Source of the DNA: Hallella mizrahii
GTDB taxonomy: Bacteria > Bacteroidota > Bacteroidia > Bacteroidales > Bacteroidaceae
DNA: 64,000 bases
Reading direction: 5' to 3'
Assembly (NCBI RefSeq): GCF_009695775.1
Contig: NZ_VUNG01000006.1
Location: forward strand, 62,001 to 126,000
A program made the translations under genes and the position numbers. The first letter of the stretch is position 1. Each line of letters starts with the position of its first letter. Shown here one piece after another: positions 27,532 to 36,085 of the stretch. Below the pieces are notes generated by a model, which was not told where the DNA came from, did not search any database, and saw only the letters and a program-made list of their open reading frames with translations.

Positions 27532-28238
27532 TTATGGATGCAGTGTGAAGCCGAAAGTGAAGTAAGCCTTCTGAGTGCTGGGGTTGGCATAAATGCCGGC
27601 GAAAAGTGGAACAGAGAAGGATTTGGTGATCTCGATGTCCTTGCAGGCCTTCAATCCTATGTTGGTGACTGCGAACCCGTTGGCAGTTGCGTAGAATGAG
27701 GTACTGAAAGGTACGGCACCTACTGTGGCGGTCCAGTCAAGAGAAGCCAGTTTGAATGGTGCGGCCAACTCTAAATAGGACGAGTAGGCTCTGTCTCCGT
27801 CTTTGTTCACTCCATCGTTTCCTGCGAAGTTGGTATACCAGTTGACAGCCAGCGGACCGAAGTCGTAACCGATGTTTCCTTCAAACACATGGCTCGTCTC
27901 GTGAGCCTTGTAAGCGAAGTACTTGTCGTTGGGCGAATTAAACCAGTAGTCTGTCACCCCAATGTGGAAGCCTCCTGTCGTGTAAGTAGCAGTGAGATCC
28001 AACTCTTTGGTGTCGTCTTTGTCAGACAAGCCCACGTTGCCCCATGCAGATAGAGAAAACCCTTTGTAAGCTATGCCCAGCGTTGGCTGGATGCTCACGT
28101 CGCCTAAGTCTTGTCCACGCCAGATATACTGGTTGACAACATCGGTACTGATCGTACCTTCTACTTTGTCCTGAGCCTTGCAGTGAGTGCTGTCATGGCA
28201 ATGGCAGCCAGACACATCATTCTTCTTACCTTTTTCAT
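27532..28238 (-). pseudogene. Outer-membrane beta-barrel-like protein, frameshifted after the signal peptide
   Basis: From ATG 28238 the frame gives a good signal peptide (MKKVRRMMCLAAIAMTALTA) but stops soon after. The mature protein continues in the next frame from about 28176: AQDKVEGTISTDVVNQYIWR and onward to a TAA at 27532. Adding one base near 28176-28178 would restore an A-x-A|QD cleavage site and a protein of about 236 residues. The mature part alternates aromatic and polar residues and ends in YFTFGFTLHP, suggesting a beta-barrel; Bacteroidetes porin-like proteins next to GSIII look similar. It could be a real mutation or a sequencing error. An upstream in-frame extension (to 28335) is not a credible start. 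Confidence 0.7.
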
Positions 28239-28422
28239 AACGACTTATTTTTAATTGTTCATATTTTGGCAGTACGATCCTGAAAGACAGTCTGCCGTTT
28301 TCTCTCACTTGCGTTTCTCTCTGTTTCCTCTTCAAGACCGATGTCTTTCGACATGTGGGTCTCTCTCTGCATTTGCAGTTTCTTGCTGCCTCTCGCGGCT
28401 ACTGCTGCATTCCAGATATATC

Positions 28423-29661
28423 TTACTTCTTCAGTGACCACTCGGCGATGCGTCGCATAGCCTCACGCACGTCTTCACGGTTGCCAAAGGACGTCAGGCG
28501 GAAATATCCTTCGCCGCTTGGTCCGAAGCCCACGCCCGGTGTGCAGACAACACCGCATCCGTAGAGCAGCTGCTCGAAGAACTTCCAGCTGTCCATGCCG
28601 TCGGGCGTCTTGACCCACAGATAAGGAGCGTTGACACCGCCATAGACCTTATAGCTGAGCTTGCTAAGCGTCTCGCGCATGATCTTTGCGTTCTCCATGT
28701 AGTAGTCTATGGTCTCTTGGATCTGTTTCTTGCCCTCTGGTGTGTAGATGGCTTCGGCGGCGCGCTGGCTGATATAGCTTGTTCCGTTGAACTTCGTGCT
28801 CTGTCGGCGATCCCATAACTGATTGAGATTGACGCGTTGCTTGCCGTCAACGGTCACGGCTGTCAACTCTTTCGGGATGATCGTGTAGCCGCAACGTACA
28901 CCGGTGAAACCAGCCGTCTTGCTGTAGCTGTGGAACTCTATCGCGCATTTGCGTGCTCCCTTGATCTCATAGATAGAGTGGGGGATCTCCGGATCGGTGA
29001 TGTATGCTTCATAAGCGGCATCGTAGAAGAGGATGGAATCATTGCGCAGTGCGAAGTTCACCCACTTGCGAAGTTCCTCTTTCGGAAGCACAGTACCTGT
29101 CGGATTGTTGGGGTAGCACAAGTAAATCATGTCCACGTGACGGTCAGGAATCTGTGGTACGAAGTTGTTGTCTGCCGTACATGGGAAATAGGTGACGTCT
29201 GTCCATTTGCCATTTTCGAAGACTCCTGCGCGTCCGATCATCGCATTGGAGTCGACATATACGGGATAGATAGGATCCGTAACGCCGATGTTGTTGTCCC
29301 AGCGCAGGATTTCCTGAATGTTTCCGGTGTCGCTTTTTGCGCCGTCGTTGACGAAGATCTCGTTGAGATCAATGTGGATACCTCTTGGCAGGAAATCGTT
29401 TTTCTGAATAGCCTCGCGCAGGAAGTCGTAACCTCTCTCCGGTCCATAGCCACGGAAAGTGGCCTTGTTGGACATCTCATCCACAGCTTTGTGCATAGCT
29501 TCGATGACCACAGGAGCCAACGGCCGCGTCACATCGCCGATACCCAGGCTGATTACCTTGACCTTGGGATGCGACACCTTGAAGGCGTTGACCCTTTTGG
29601 CAATGTCGGCAAACAAATAGTTGCCGGGTAATTTCAGGAAGTGTTCGTTTACTAATGCCAT
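28423..29661 (-). CDS. dapL: LL-diaminopimelate aminotransferase
   Basis: PLP enzyme converting tetrahydrodipicolinate directly to LL-diaminopimelate in the lysine and peptidoglycan pathway. 412 residues. SLGIGDVTRPLAP, then RGYGPERGYDFLREAI, DGAKSDTGNIQEI, YPNNPTGTVLPKEELRKW and SYSKTAGFTGVRCGYT (with the PLP lysine) are DapL blocks. It lies 71 bp downstream of dapF, which supplies the next enzyme, so the two are probably cotranscribed. Confidence 0.96.
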   Translation of the reverse strand: MALVNEHFLKLPGNYLFADIAKRVNAFKVSHPKVKVISLGIGDVTRPLAPVVIEAMHKAVDEMSNKATFRGYGPERGYDFLREAIQKNDFLPRGIHIDLNEIFVNDGAKSDTGNIQEILRWDNNIGVTDPIYPVYVDSNAMIGRAGVFENGKWTDVTYFPCTADNNFVPQIPDRHVDMIYLCYPNNPTGTVLPKEELRKWVNFALRNDSILFYDAAYEAYITDPEIPHSIYEIKGARKCAIEFHSYSKTAGFTGVRCGYTIIPKELTAVTVDGKQRVNLNQLWDRRQSTKFNGTSYISQRAAEAIYTPEGKKQIQETIDYYMENAKIMRETLSKLSYKVYGGVNAPYLWVKTPDGMDSWKFFEQLLYGCGVVCTPGVGFGPSGEGYFRLTSFGNREDVREAMRRIAEWSLKK

Positions 29662-29732
29662 ATTCTTAAATTCCTTTTATGTTGTGTGTTAAGTTTGTCA
29701 TTATCGTTTTCTATGTCTCTCAGCATGTCTGC

Positions 29733-30617
29733 CTATTTATCTTCCGGCAATTCTATGTCGCCCTCAAAGGCGAAAGCAGCCGGTCCGGTCATATATACAT
29801 GGTTGTCGTTCGGACTCCATGTGATGTCGAGATCGCCGCCGTCCATGGCGATGACAGCGTGTCTGCCACAGACACCGAGCTTTGCGGCGGCTACGGCTGT
29901 GGCGCAAGCACCTGTGCCGCAAGCCATGGTGATGCCGCTGCCCCGTTCCCAGACACGGGTGCGAAGCTTGCCTTCACCCACAAGCTGTGCAAACTCAATG
30001 TTGCATCGCTGTGGGAAGGCTTTCTCTCTCTCCAATAACTTTCCTAACGTTGTGATATCCATGTGCTGTACATCGTCCACGAAGATGACGTAATGTGGGT
30101 TGCCCATACTCACAAAGAGACTCTTGGGCTTTCCGTCTTCTGTCCGTAGGACGTGGTCAGACAAGGCTTTGACGCTGTTCAACTCGTCGGGTGTATGCCC
30201 GGTGAATTGCTCTTTGACATCAAAGGCAGGCTCTAACATATCTACTGTGACACTCTCCACTTTTCCAGCTTTCAGATGCAGGCTGAGGATCTTCACACCG
30301 GAAAGCGTCTCCAATCTGATCGTAGTCTTGTCGGTGATACCTTTCTCATAAAGATACTTGGCGATGCACCGGCTTGCATTTCCGCACATCATAGCTTCAG
30401 AACCGTCGGCATTGAAGATGCGCATCGCGTAGTCGGCTTTCTCCTCGTCCTTCGGTTTACCAATAAGCACCAGTCCATCGCTGCCAATGCCCGTATGCGG
30501 CTTGCTCCATGCGATGGAGGCTGCGCTCGGATCGGGGATACTATATAATAAGGTGTTGACGTATATATAGTCATTACCAGCCCCGTGCATCTTTGTGAAG
30601 TGAATGGTCTTTGACAT
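29733..30617 (-). CDS. dapF: Diaminopimelate epimerase
   Basis: Converts LL- to meso-diaminopimelate. 294 residues. The two catalytic cysteines are C78 in MMCGNASRC and about C233 in [25 protein letters not shown] at the N-terminus is standard. Residues 20-26 (VNTLLYS) are encoded by a reverse copy of the recurrent short motif, in a region that other DapF proteins vary. First gene of dapF-dapL, divergent from the P-II gene. Confidence 0.96.
   Translation of the reverse strand: MSKTIHFTKMHGAGNDYIYVNTLLYSIPDPSAASIAWSKPHTGIGSDGLVLIGKPKDEEKADYAMRIFNADGSEAMMCGNASRCIAKYLYEKGITDKTTIRLETLSGVKILSLHLKAGKVESVTVDMLEPAFDVKEQFTGHTPDELNSVKALSDHVLRTEDGKPKSLFVSMGNPHYVIFVDDVQHMDITTLGKLLEREKAFPQRCNIEFAQLVGEGKLRTRVWERGSGITMACGTGACATAVAAAKLGVCGRHAVIAMDGGDLDITWSPNDNHVYMTGPAAFAFEGDIELPEDK
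30540..30556 (+). repeat. Copy of recurrent motif within dapF
   Basis: ACTATATAATAAGGTGT on the plus strand, antisense to dapF codons 21-26. It shows the motif is not confined to spacers. Confidence 0.5.
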
Positions 30618-30667
30618 AATGAAGCAATTTATTTCTTATTGATTGACTTAATGTTTTGAATACGCTG

Positions 30668-30675
30668 CAAAGTTA
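30668..30675 (-). promoter_or_regulatory. -7 box of dapF-dapL
   Basis: Minus strand reads TTAACTTTGCAG (TAnnTTTG), about 50 nt before the dapF ATG. Confidence 0.65.
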
Positions 30676-30876
30676 ATACAAAAAGATAGAACCGCAAAGA
30701 AAAGCACGACATTTTTTAGAAACTTTTTCTATGAAAGTGTTAGATTGTAATGTCTGAAGGCGAAAATCATTACAGTTTATCAACGAAACCGGCATTTCGG
30801 AAGACTTTTTGCAAGCAATTAAAAAATAACACTAACAAAAAGAGCATTGTTTGTTGTCTGTATAAACAAATTGTAT

Positions 30877-30884
30877 TAACTTTG
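30877..30884 (+). promoter_or_regulatory. -7 box of the P-II/Amt unit
   Basis: TTAACTTTGCAC (TAnnTTTG), about 60 nt before the P-II start; a TTTG at 30850-30853 may be the -33 box. The 326 bp between dapF and this gene (30618-30943) holds these two divergent promoters and nothing else recognised. Confidence 0.65.
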
Positions 30885-30943
30885 CACCCGAAAGATTACA
30901 TTACGTAAGCAACCATTAGTTTAACCATAAAGAAAGGTAAGTT

Positions 30944-31300
30944 ATGAAGAAGATTGAAGCGATCATCCGTAAGACTAAATTTGAGGATGTAAAGGAAGCA
31001 TTGCTTGCCGCCGACATCGAATGGTTTTCCTATTACGATGTCCGTGGTGAGGGAAAGATGCGCCAGGCCCGAATCTATCGTGGCGTGATGTACGATACGA
31101 GCAGTATAGAGCGTGTATTGATGAATATCGTGGTGCGTGACAAGAACGTCGACAAGACCGTCAAGGCCATCACCGACGCCGCCCGCACAGGTGAGATCGG
31201 CGATGGACGTATCTTCATCATACCGGTTGAGGACACCATCCGCATCCGTACTGGTGAGCGCGGAGACATTGCCCTGTATAACGCAGAGCAGGAGAAATAA
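30944..31300 (+). CDS. P-II family nitrogen regulatory protein
   Basis: Small trimeric sensor of 2-oxoglutarate and ATP/ADP that controls Amt channels and nitrogen enzymes. 118 residues. MKKIEAIIRKTKFEDVKEAL opens the fold, IYRGVMYD is the T-loop equivalent of YRGAEYxxDF (a tyrosine is kept), and GDGRIFIIPVEDTIRIRTGE is the P-II C-terminal signature. The T-loop is diverged from GlnB/GlnK and closer to NifI-like proteins, so uridylylation is doubtful. It is followed by two amt genes, the usual GlnK-AmtB arrangement. Confidence 0.93.
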   Translation: MKKIEAIIRKTKFEDVKEALLAADIEWFSYYDVRGEGKMRQARIYRGVMYDTSSIERVLMNIVVRDKNVDKTVKAITDAARTGEIGDGRIFIIPVEDTIRIRTGERGDIALYNAEQEK

Positions 31301-31320
31301 GGCTTCTGCACGCTTTCTTT

Positions 31321-31338
31321 CCTATATAAAGAAGGTGT
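31321..31338 (+). repeat. Copy of recurrent motif (CCTATATAAAGAAGGTGT)
   Basis: Weaker copy, 20 bp after the P-II stop and 56 bp before the first amt. It overlaps a small inverted repeat TTCTTT...AAAGAA. Confidence 0.4.
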
Positions 31339-31393
31339 ATGCAATAGAGAGAACATAGAAACACAATTAGGGTAACAAAAAATCAATCGTATT

Positions 31394-32662
31394 ATGACAG
31401 TTCAAGATTTAAGCATTTCCATAGATACCGTATGGATGCTGCTTGCAGCCATGCTCGTATTCTTTATGCAACCAGGTTTCGCCTATTGTGAGGCGGGTTT
31501 CACCCGGCGTAAAAACACCACAAACATTCTGTTCAAGAACTTCGTCGACTTCATGCTGGGCTCAGTGCTTTTCTGGTTTGTCGGTTTCGGCTTTATGTTC
31601 GGTTCTGATGGTCAGGGCTTCATCGGCATGCCCAACTTCGGCGATCTCTCTTTCTACCACAATGCCAACGGTTTGCCTACAGAGGGTTTCCTGATGTTTG
31701 AGACCGTATTCTGTGCCACGTCAGCTACCATTGTTTCCGGTGCCATGGCAGAGCGTACGAAGTTCAACATGTATGTTGTCTATTCGTTCTTCATTTCTTT
31801 GATCATCTATCCTGTCGAGGGTCACTGGACCTGGGGTGGCGGCTGGCTTTGCAACGCTGCTGACGGCAGTTTCATGATGGACACCTTCGGTCATGCGTTC
31901 CACGACTTTGCCGGTTCCACGGTTGTGCACTCTGTCGGTGGTGTACTGGCTTTGGTGGGTGCCATCTTCCTTGGTCCCCGTTTGGGCAAGTACCGCAAGG
32001 ACGGCAAGAGCAACGCTATTCCGGGTCACAGCCTGACGCTGGCTTCTCTCGGTGTGTTCATCCTCTGGTTTGGCTGGTTCGGTTTCAACCCGGGCTCTCA
32101 GCTGGCAGCCAGTGGTCAGGTCAACCGTGAGGCCATCAGCCACGTGTTCCTGACAACCAACATGGCAGCCGCCTGTGGCGGTCTGGCAACCATGTTCCTC
32201 ACCTGGCTGAAGTATGGTAAGCCATCCTTCTCATTGACACTGAACGGTATTCTTGCCGGTCTGGTAGGTATCACAGCCGGTTGCGACTGCGTGTCAGTAG
32301 TGGGTTCTATCATCATCGGTTGCTGCTGCGGTATCGCACTGCCGTTTGCCGTTGAGTTCATCGACCAGAAACTTCATATCGACGACCCTGTCGGTGCCAG
32401 TTCCGTTCACTGGGTCAATGGTGTTCTCGGTACTTTGCTGACCGGTCTATTCTCCACCAGTGAGGGTGCTTTCTATGGTCACGGCTTCGGATTCTTCGGT
32501 GCAGAGGCCTTCGGCGTTCTTTGTGTAGACGCTTGGGCAGCCGCCTGCGGTATTGTACTCTTCTGGACGATCAAGCACACCGTTGGACTCCGTGTTGACA
32601 AGCGCGTGGAGGAAGAGGGACTTGACATCTATGAGCACGGCGAGAGCTGCTACAACGGATAG
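31394..32662 (+). CDS. amt: Ammonium transporter (Amt), first of two
   Basis: Inner-membrane trimeric ammonium channel. 422 residues, about 11 membrane segments. FMQPGFAYCEAGFTRRKN near the start, the first pore histidine in DFAGSTVVHSVGG and the second in SSVHWVNGVLG are present. The C-terminal tail VEEEGLDIYEHGESCYN is the P-II binding type. It is more diverged than the second copy and has a cysteine-rich patch (GCDC...GCCCG). No signal peptide evident. Placed between P-II and the second amt. Confidence 0.94.
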   Translation: MTVQDLSISIDTVWMLLAAMLVFFMQPGFAYCEAGFTRRKNTTNILFKNFVDFMLGSVLFWFVGFGFMFGSDGQGFIGMPNFGDLSFYHNANGLPTEGFLMFETVFCATSATIVSGAMAERTKFNMYVVYSFFISLIIYPVEGHWTWGGGWLCNAADGSFMMDTFGHAFHDFAGSTVVHSVGGVLALVGAIFLGPRLGKYRKDGKSNAIPGHSLTLASLGVFILWFGWFGFNPGSQLAASGQVNREAISHVFLTTNMAAACGGLATMFLTWLKYGKPSFSLTLNGILAGLVGITAGCDCVSVVGSIIIGCCCGIALPFAVEFIDQKLHIDDPVGASSVHWVNGVLGTLLTGLFSTSEGAFYGHGFGFFGAEAFGVLCVDAWAAACGIVLFWTIKHTVGLRVDKRVEEEGLDIYEHGESCYNG

Positions 32663-32695
32663 TTTCCACTTAACTCTAATACTTGAAGACTTCAG

Positions 32696-32709
32696 CCTCC
32701 CTTCGGGGA
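32696..32709 (+). promoter_or_regulatory. UUCG-capped hairpin between the two amt genes
   Basis: CTCCC-TTCG-GGGAG, a short stem with a stabilising tetraloop, about 34 bp after the first amt stop. Possible attenuator or mRNA 3'-end stabiliser. Confidence 0.4.
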
Positions 32710-32723
32710 GACCGAGGTCTTTC

Positions 32724-32766
32724 CATCGGAACCCGTTTCCAAAGATCATCGGAACCCGTTTCCAAA
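32724..32766 (+). repeat. 20-bp direct repeat between the two amt genes
   Basis: CATCGGAACCCGTTTCCAAA occurs at 32724-32743 and 32747-32766, centre to centre 23 bp, identical. Each contains the inverted half-sites GGAA and TTCC. Located 111-153 bp upstream of the second amt. Confidence 0.75.
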
Positions 32767-32876
32767 CTTTGTTATCATTACAACTCATTATTCATCAACT
32801 GATTCAAAAAGATTCTGTGTAAGTAACCATCAAGACAAGGACAGAAGCAAACGAATAGTAAAACAACTCAACCATT

Positions 32877-34115
32877 ATGATTGATACAGGAAATACAGCG
32901 TGGATCACCACTGCCACTATCTTAGTGATGTTTATGACCGTTCCGGCCCTGGCATTGTTCTACGGTGGCCTCGTACGTTCAAAGAACATCCTTAGCATTC
33001 TCATGCAGTGTCTCATCTGCACTGCCGTGGGCAGCATTCTCTGGGTAGCCATTGGCTACAGCTGGGTATTTGGTACCAGTCTTCAGGGTACGGCTTTGGG
33101 AGGCGTGATCGGAGGTTTCGACAAGGTCTTTCTCCGTGGCGTGACCATTCACTCGGTGTTGGCGCCGGCCCATATCCCCGAGTTGACGTTTGTACTCTTC
33201 CAGTGCATGTTTGCCGTGATCACTCCTGCGCTGATCATTGGTGCGTTTGCCGAGCGCATGCGCTTCTCGGCTTTTCTGTTGTTCACGATTCTTTGGTCTG
33301 TCATCGTCTATTATCCCATGGCCCACTTCGTCTGGGGTGGTGGTTTCCTTCAGCAGATGGGAGCCATAGACTTTGCCGGTGGCACAGTGGTACATATCAA
33401 TGCTGGTGTCGCTGCCTTGGTGACCGCTCTGATGCTGGGGCGTCGTACCGGCTATCGTCCGGGGCGTCCTATACCAGCCACCAACGTTCCCTTTGTGTTC
33501 ATCGGTGCCGCCATGCTGTGGCTGGGATGGTTTGGTTTCAATGCAGGCAGCGGTCTGACCGCCGACGGTCTTGACGCCAACGCTTTCCTTGTCACTCATC
33601 TGGCAACAGCAGTAGCCGCCGTCACGTGGATGACGATCGACTGGATTCACAGCGGCCGTCCCACCTGCGTGGGCATGTGCACGGGTGCTGTGGCTGGCTT
33701 GGTGGCCATCACGCCGGCAGCCGGCAGCACGGACGTACTTGGAGCTATCTGTATAGGACTCATCACTTCCATGATCTGCTACTTCATGGTGGCCTTCGTG
33801 AAACGAGTCTGCGGCTACGACGACGCACTCGACGCTTTTGGCGTGCACGGCATCGGTGGTATCATCGGTTCTGTTCTGACCGGTGTCTTTGCCACCAAAG
33901 CGGTGACCGGTGGGGTCTGTGGCGCACTCTATGGCGACTGGCATCAGCTGGGTGTGCAGCTCATCGCTACAGTCTTCGGCATCGTCTTCAGCGGTGTGCT
34001 GACATGGATCATCTTTGTCATCATCGACAAGACGGTCGGCATGCGTGTTGACGCTCGTGTGGAGGAAGAAGGACTTGACATCTACGAGCACGGAGAATCA
34101 GCATATAATCTCTAA
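32877..34115 (+). CDS. amt: Ammonium transporter (Amt), second copy
   Basis: 412 residues, about 11 membrane segments, closer to canonical AmtB: FMTVPALALFYGGLVRSKN, then GGTVVHINAGVAALV with the first pore histidine and DAFGVHGIGGIIGS with the second. The C-terminal tail VEEEGLDIYEHGESAYNL is nearly the same as in the first copy, so both tails probably bind the same P-II protein. It follows the first copy by 214 bp. Confidence 0.96.
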   Translation: MIDTGNTAWITTATILVMFMTVPALALFYGGLVRSKNILSILMQCLICTAVGSILWVAIGYSWVFGTSLQGTALGGVIGGFDKVFLRGVTIHSVLAPAHIPELTFVLFQCMFAVITPALIIGAFAERMRFSAFLLFTILWSVIVYYPMAHFVWGGGFLQQMGAIDFAGGTVVHINAGVAALVTALMLGRRTGYRPGRPIPATNVPFVFIGAAMLWLGWFGFNAGSGLTADGLDANAFLVTHLATAVAAVTWMTIDWIHSGRPTCVGMCTGAVAGLVAITPAAGSTDVLGAICIGLITSMICYFMVAFVKRVCGYDDALDAFGVHGIGGIIGSVLTGVFATKAVTGGVCGALYGDWHQLGVQLIATVFGIVFSGVLTWIIFVIIDKTVGMRVDARVEEEGLDIYEHGESAYNL

Positions 34116-34141
34116 CTGAAAAACACAGCTCCCTCGGGCAT

Positions 34142-34157
34142 CGTCACTCCGGTGACG
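34142..34157 (+). other. Small hairpin between amt and asnB
   Basis: CGTCAC-TCCG-GTGACG, nested in a looser GCTCCC...GGGAGT pairing (34128-34171). No T-run, so probably not a terminator. Confidence 0.35.
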
Positions 34158-34212
34158 CTTGCTCTTGGGAGTTTCAACGTATACATTCACAAAATTAAAA
34201 GCTTTTACAACC

Positions 34213-35934
34213 ATGTGTGGAATAGTAGGAATTTTCAACATTCAGGAGCAGACTCCTGATTTGCGCCAAAAGGCGTTGCGTATGAGTCAGAAGATCCGTC
34301 ATCGCGGACCCGACTGGAGTGGTATATACACCGGCAGCTCAGCCATCCTCTGTCATGAGCGACTGAGCATTGTAGACCCAGAGAGCGGTAAGCAGCCACT
34401 GTTCTCGCCCGACAAGAAGGAAGTGCTCGCCGTGAACGGTGAGATCTACAACCACCTCGACATCCGGTCGTCTTTCCCCGACTATGCTTTTCAGACGGGC
34501 AGCGACTGCGAAGTGATCCTTGCTCTGTACCGTCAGTGGAAGGAGGCAGCGCACTCACTGACATCGGCCGAGTCCTTGCATGCTTCCATCGTCCGCATGA
34601 TAGAGAAGCTCAGTGGCATCTTTGCCTTTGCGCTCTATGATGCCGAGGATGGCTCATTCCTCGTAGCCCGCGACCCTATCGGCGTGATACCTCTTTATAT
34701 AGGTTACGATCCTGACGGCAAGGTATATGTCGCCAGTGAGTTGAAAGCACTGGAAGGACAGTGCGATCATTACGAGCCGTTCCTGCCCGGTCACTACTAT
34801 TGGAGCAAGGATCCGGGCATGAAGCGCTATTATCACCGTGATTGGATGGAAGGAAAGACTCGCCCCAAAACTGCCCTGTCTTACGGTCAGGCCGTAGAGG
34901 AGATCCGTCAGGGACTGATGTCGGCTGTGAAGCGTCAGCTGATGAGCGACGTGCCTTACGGCGTGTTGCTCTCCGGCGGACTGGACTCGTCGGTGATCTC
35001 TGCCATTTCCGAGCGCTTCTCTTCCACACGTGTTGAGGAAGGCGGCGAGACACGTGCCTACTGGCCACGGCTTCACAGCTTTGCAGTCGGCTTGAAAGGT
35101 GCGCCGGACTTGGCCAAGGCTAAGCTTGTCGCGGACTATATCGGCACCGTACACCACGAGATCAACTACACCATTCAGGAAGGTCTTGACGCCATCCGCG
35201 ACGTGATCTATTTCATCGAGACCTATGATGTGACCACCGTGCGTGCTTCTACGCCGATGTATCTCCTGGCCCGTGTCATCAAGTCGATGGGCATCAAGAT
35301 GGTGCTCTCGGGCGAGGGTGCCGATGAGATCTTCGGTGGTTATCTCTATTTCCACAAGGCTCCGTCGCCGGAGGAGTTCCACAAAGAGACCGTGCGCAAG
35401 CTTTCCAAACTCTATCAGTACGACTGTCTGCGTGCCAACAAGAGTCTGGCAGCGTGGGGCGTGGAGGGTCGTGTGCCCTTCCTCGACAAGGAGTTCCTGG
35501 ATGTAGCCATGACGATAGATCCGAGCTATAAGATGTGTCCGGGCAAGACCATCGAGAAGAAGGTGGTGCGTGACGCGTTCACCGACATGCTCCCCGAGGA
35601 AGTGGCATGGCGTCAGAAAGAGCAGTTCTCCGACGGCGTAGGCTACAGTTGGATCGACACCTTGAAGCAGATCACCGCTTCAGCCGTCAGCGACGAGCAG
35701 ATGGCGCACGCTGCTGAGCGCTTCCCGATCAATCCGCCGCGCAACAAAGAGGAGTATTACTATCGTTCGATCTTTGCCGAGCACTTCCCCAGCGACTCTG
35801 CCGCCCGCTCAGTGCCCAGCGTGCCGAGTGTGGCATGCTCCACTGCTGAAGCCCTCGCTTGGGACGAAGCCTTCAAAAACATGAATGAGCCCAGCGGACG
35901 TGCCGTCAAAGATGTGCACGAGGACGTTGAGTAA
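34213..35934 (+). CDS. asnB: Asparagine synthetase (glutamine-hydrolysing)
   Basis: Makes asparagine from aspartate, glutamine and ATP. The start is ATG 34213 so that Cys2 (MCGIVGIFN) becomes the glutaminase nucleophile; the longer open frame would bury it. 573 residues. Class II glutaminase domain, residues about 1-200 (HRGPDWSG, CHERLSIVDP, NGEIYNH), then the synthetase with the PP-loop LLSGGLDSSVIS and GEGADEIFGGY. It ends with a Ser/Glu-rich tail. It follows the amt genes, fitting use of assimilated nitrogen. Confidence 0.96.
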   Translation: MCGIVGIFNIQEQTPDLRQKALRMSQKIRHRGPDWSGIYTGSSAILCHERLSIVDPESGKQPLFSPDKKEVLAVNGEIYNHLDIRSSFPDYAFQTGSDCEVILALYRQWKEAAHSLTSAESLHASIVRMIEKLSGIFAFALYDAEDGSFLVARDPIGVIPLYIGYDPDGKVYVASELKALEGQCDHYEPFLPGHYYWSKDPGMKRYYHRDWMEGKTRPKTALSYGQAVEEIRQGLMSAVKRQLMSDVPYGVLLSGGLDSSVISAISERFSSTRVEEGGETRAYWPRLHSFAVGLKGAPDLAKAKLVADYIGTVHHEINYTIQEGLDAIRDVIYFIETYDVTTVRASTPMYLLARVIKSMGIKMVLSGEGADEIFGGYLYFHKAPSPEEFHKETVRKLSKLYQYDCLRANKSLAAWGVEGRVPFLDKEFLDVAMTIDPSYKMCPGKTIEKKVVRDAFTDMLPEEVAWRQKEQFSDGVGYSWIDTLKQITASAVSDEQMAHAAERFPINPPRNKEEYYYRSIFAEHFPSDSAARSVPSVPSVACSTAEALAWDEAFKNMNEPSGRAVKDVHEDVE

Positions 35935-36001
35935 TCGTTGTTGTATAGTTGCAGGATTATTTCCTTCAAAAGTAAGATTCGTTTTCAAGGATACATACGT
36001 A

Positions 36002-36036
36002 AAAGAGGCTGCATCCGTTAGGCTGCAGCCTCTTTC
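36002..36036. terminator. Terminator between convergent asnB and cca
   Basis: Perfect 12-bp stem AAAGAGGCTGCA / TGCAGCCTCTTT with a 10-nt loop. The A/T-flanked stem could serve both strands. Confidence 0.7.
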
Positions 36037-36085
36037 TTATGGTCTATAGCCATGAGCAAGCTTTACCCAGCTTTGCTTAGTCTTC

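Noticed and set aside
28239..28335. In-frame N-terminal extension of the frameshifted outer-membrane gene
   Set aside because: It is charged and lacks an export signal, while a proper signal peptide exists in the neighbouring frame.
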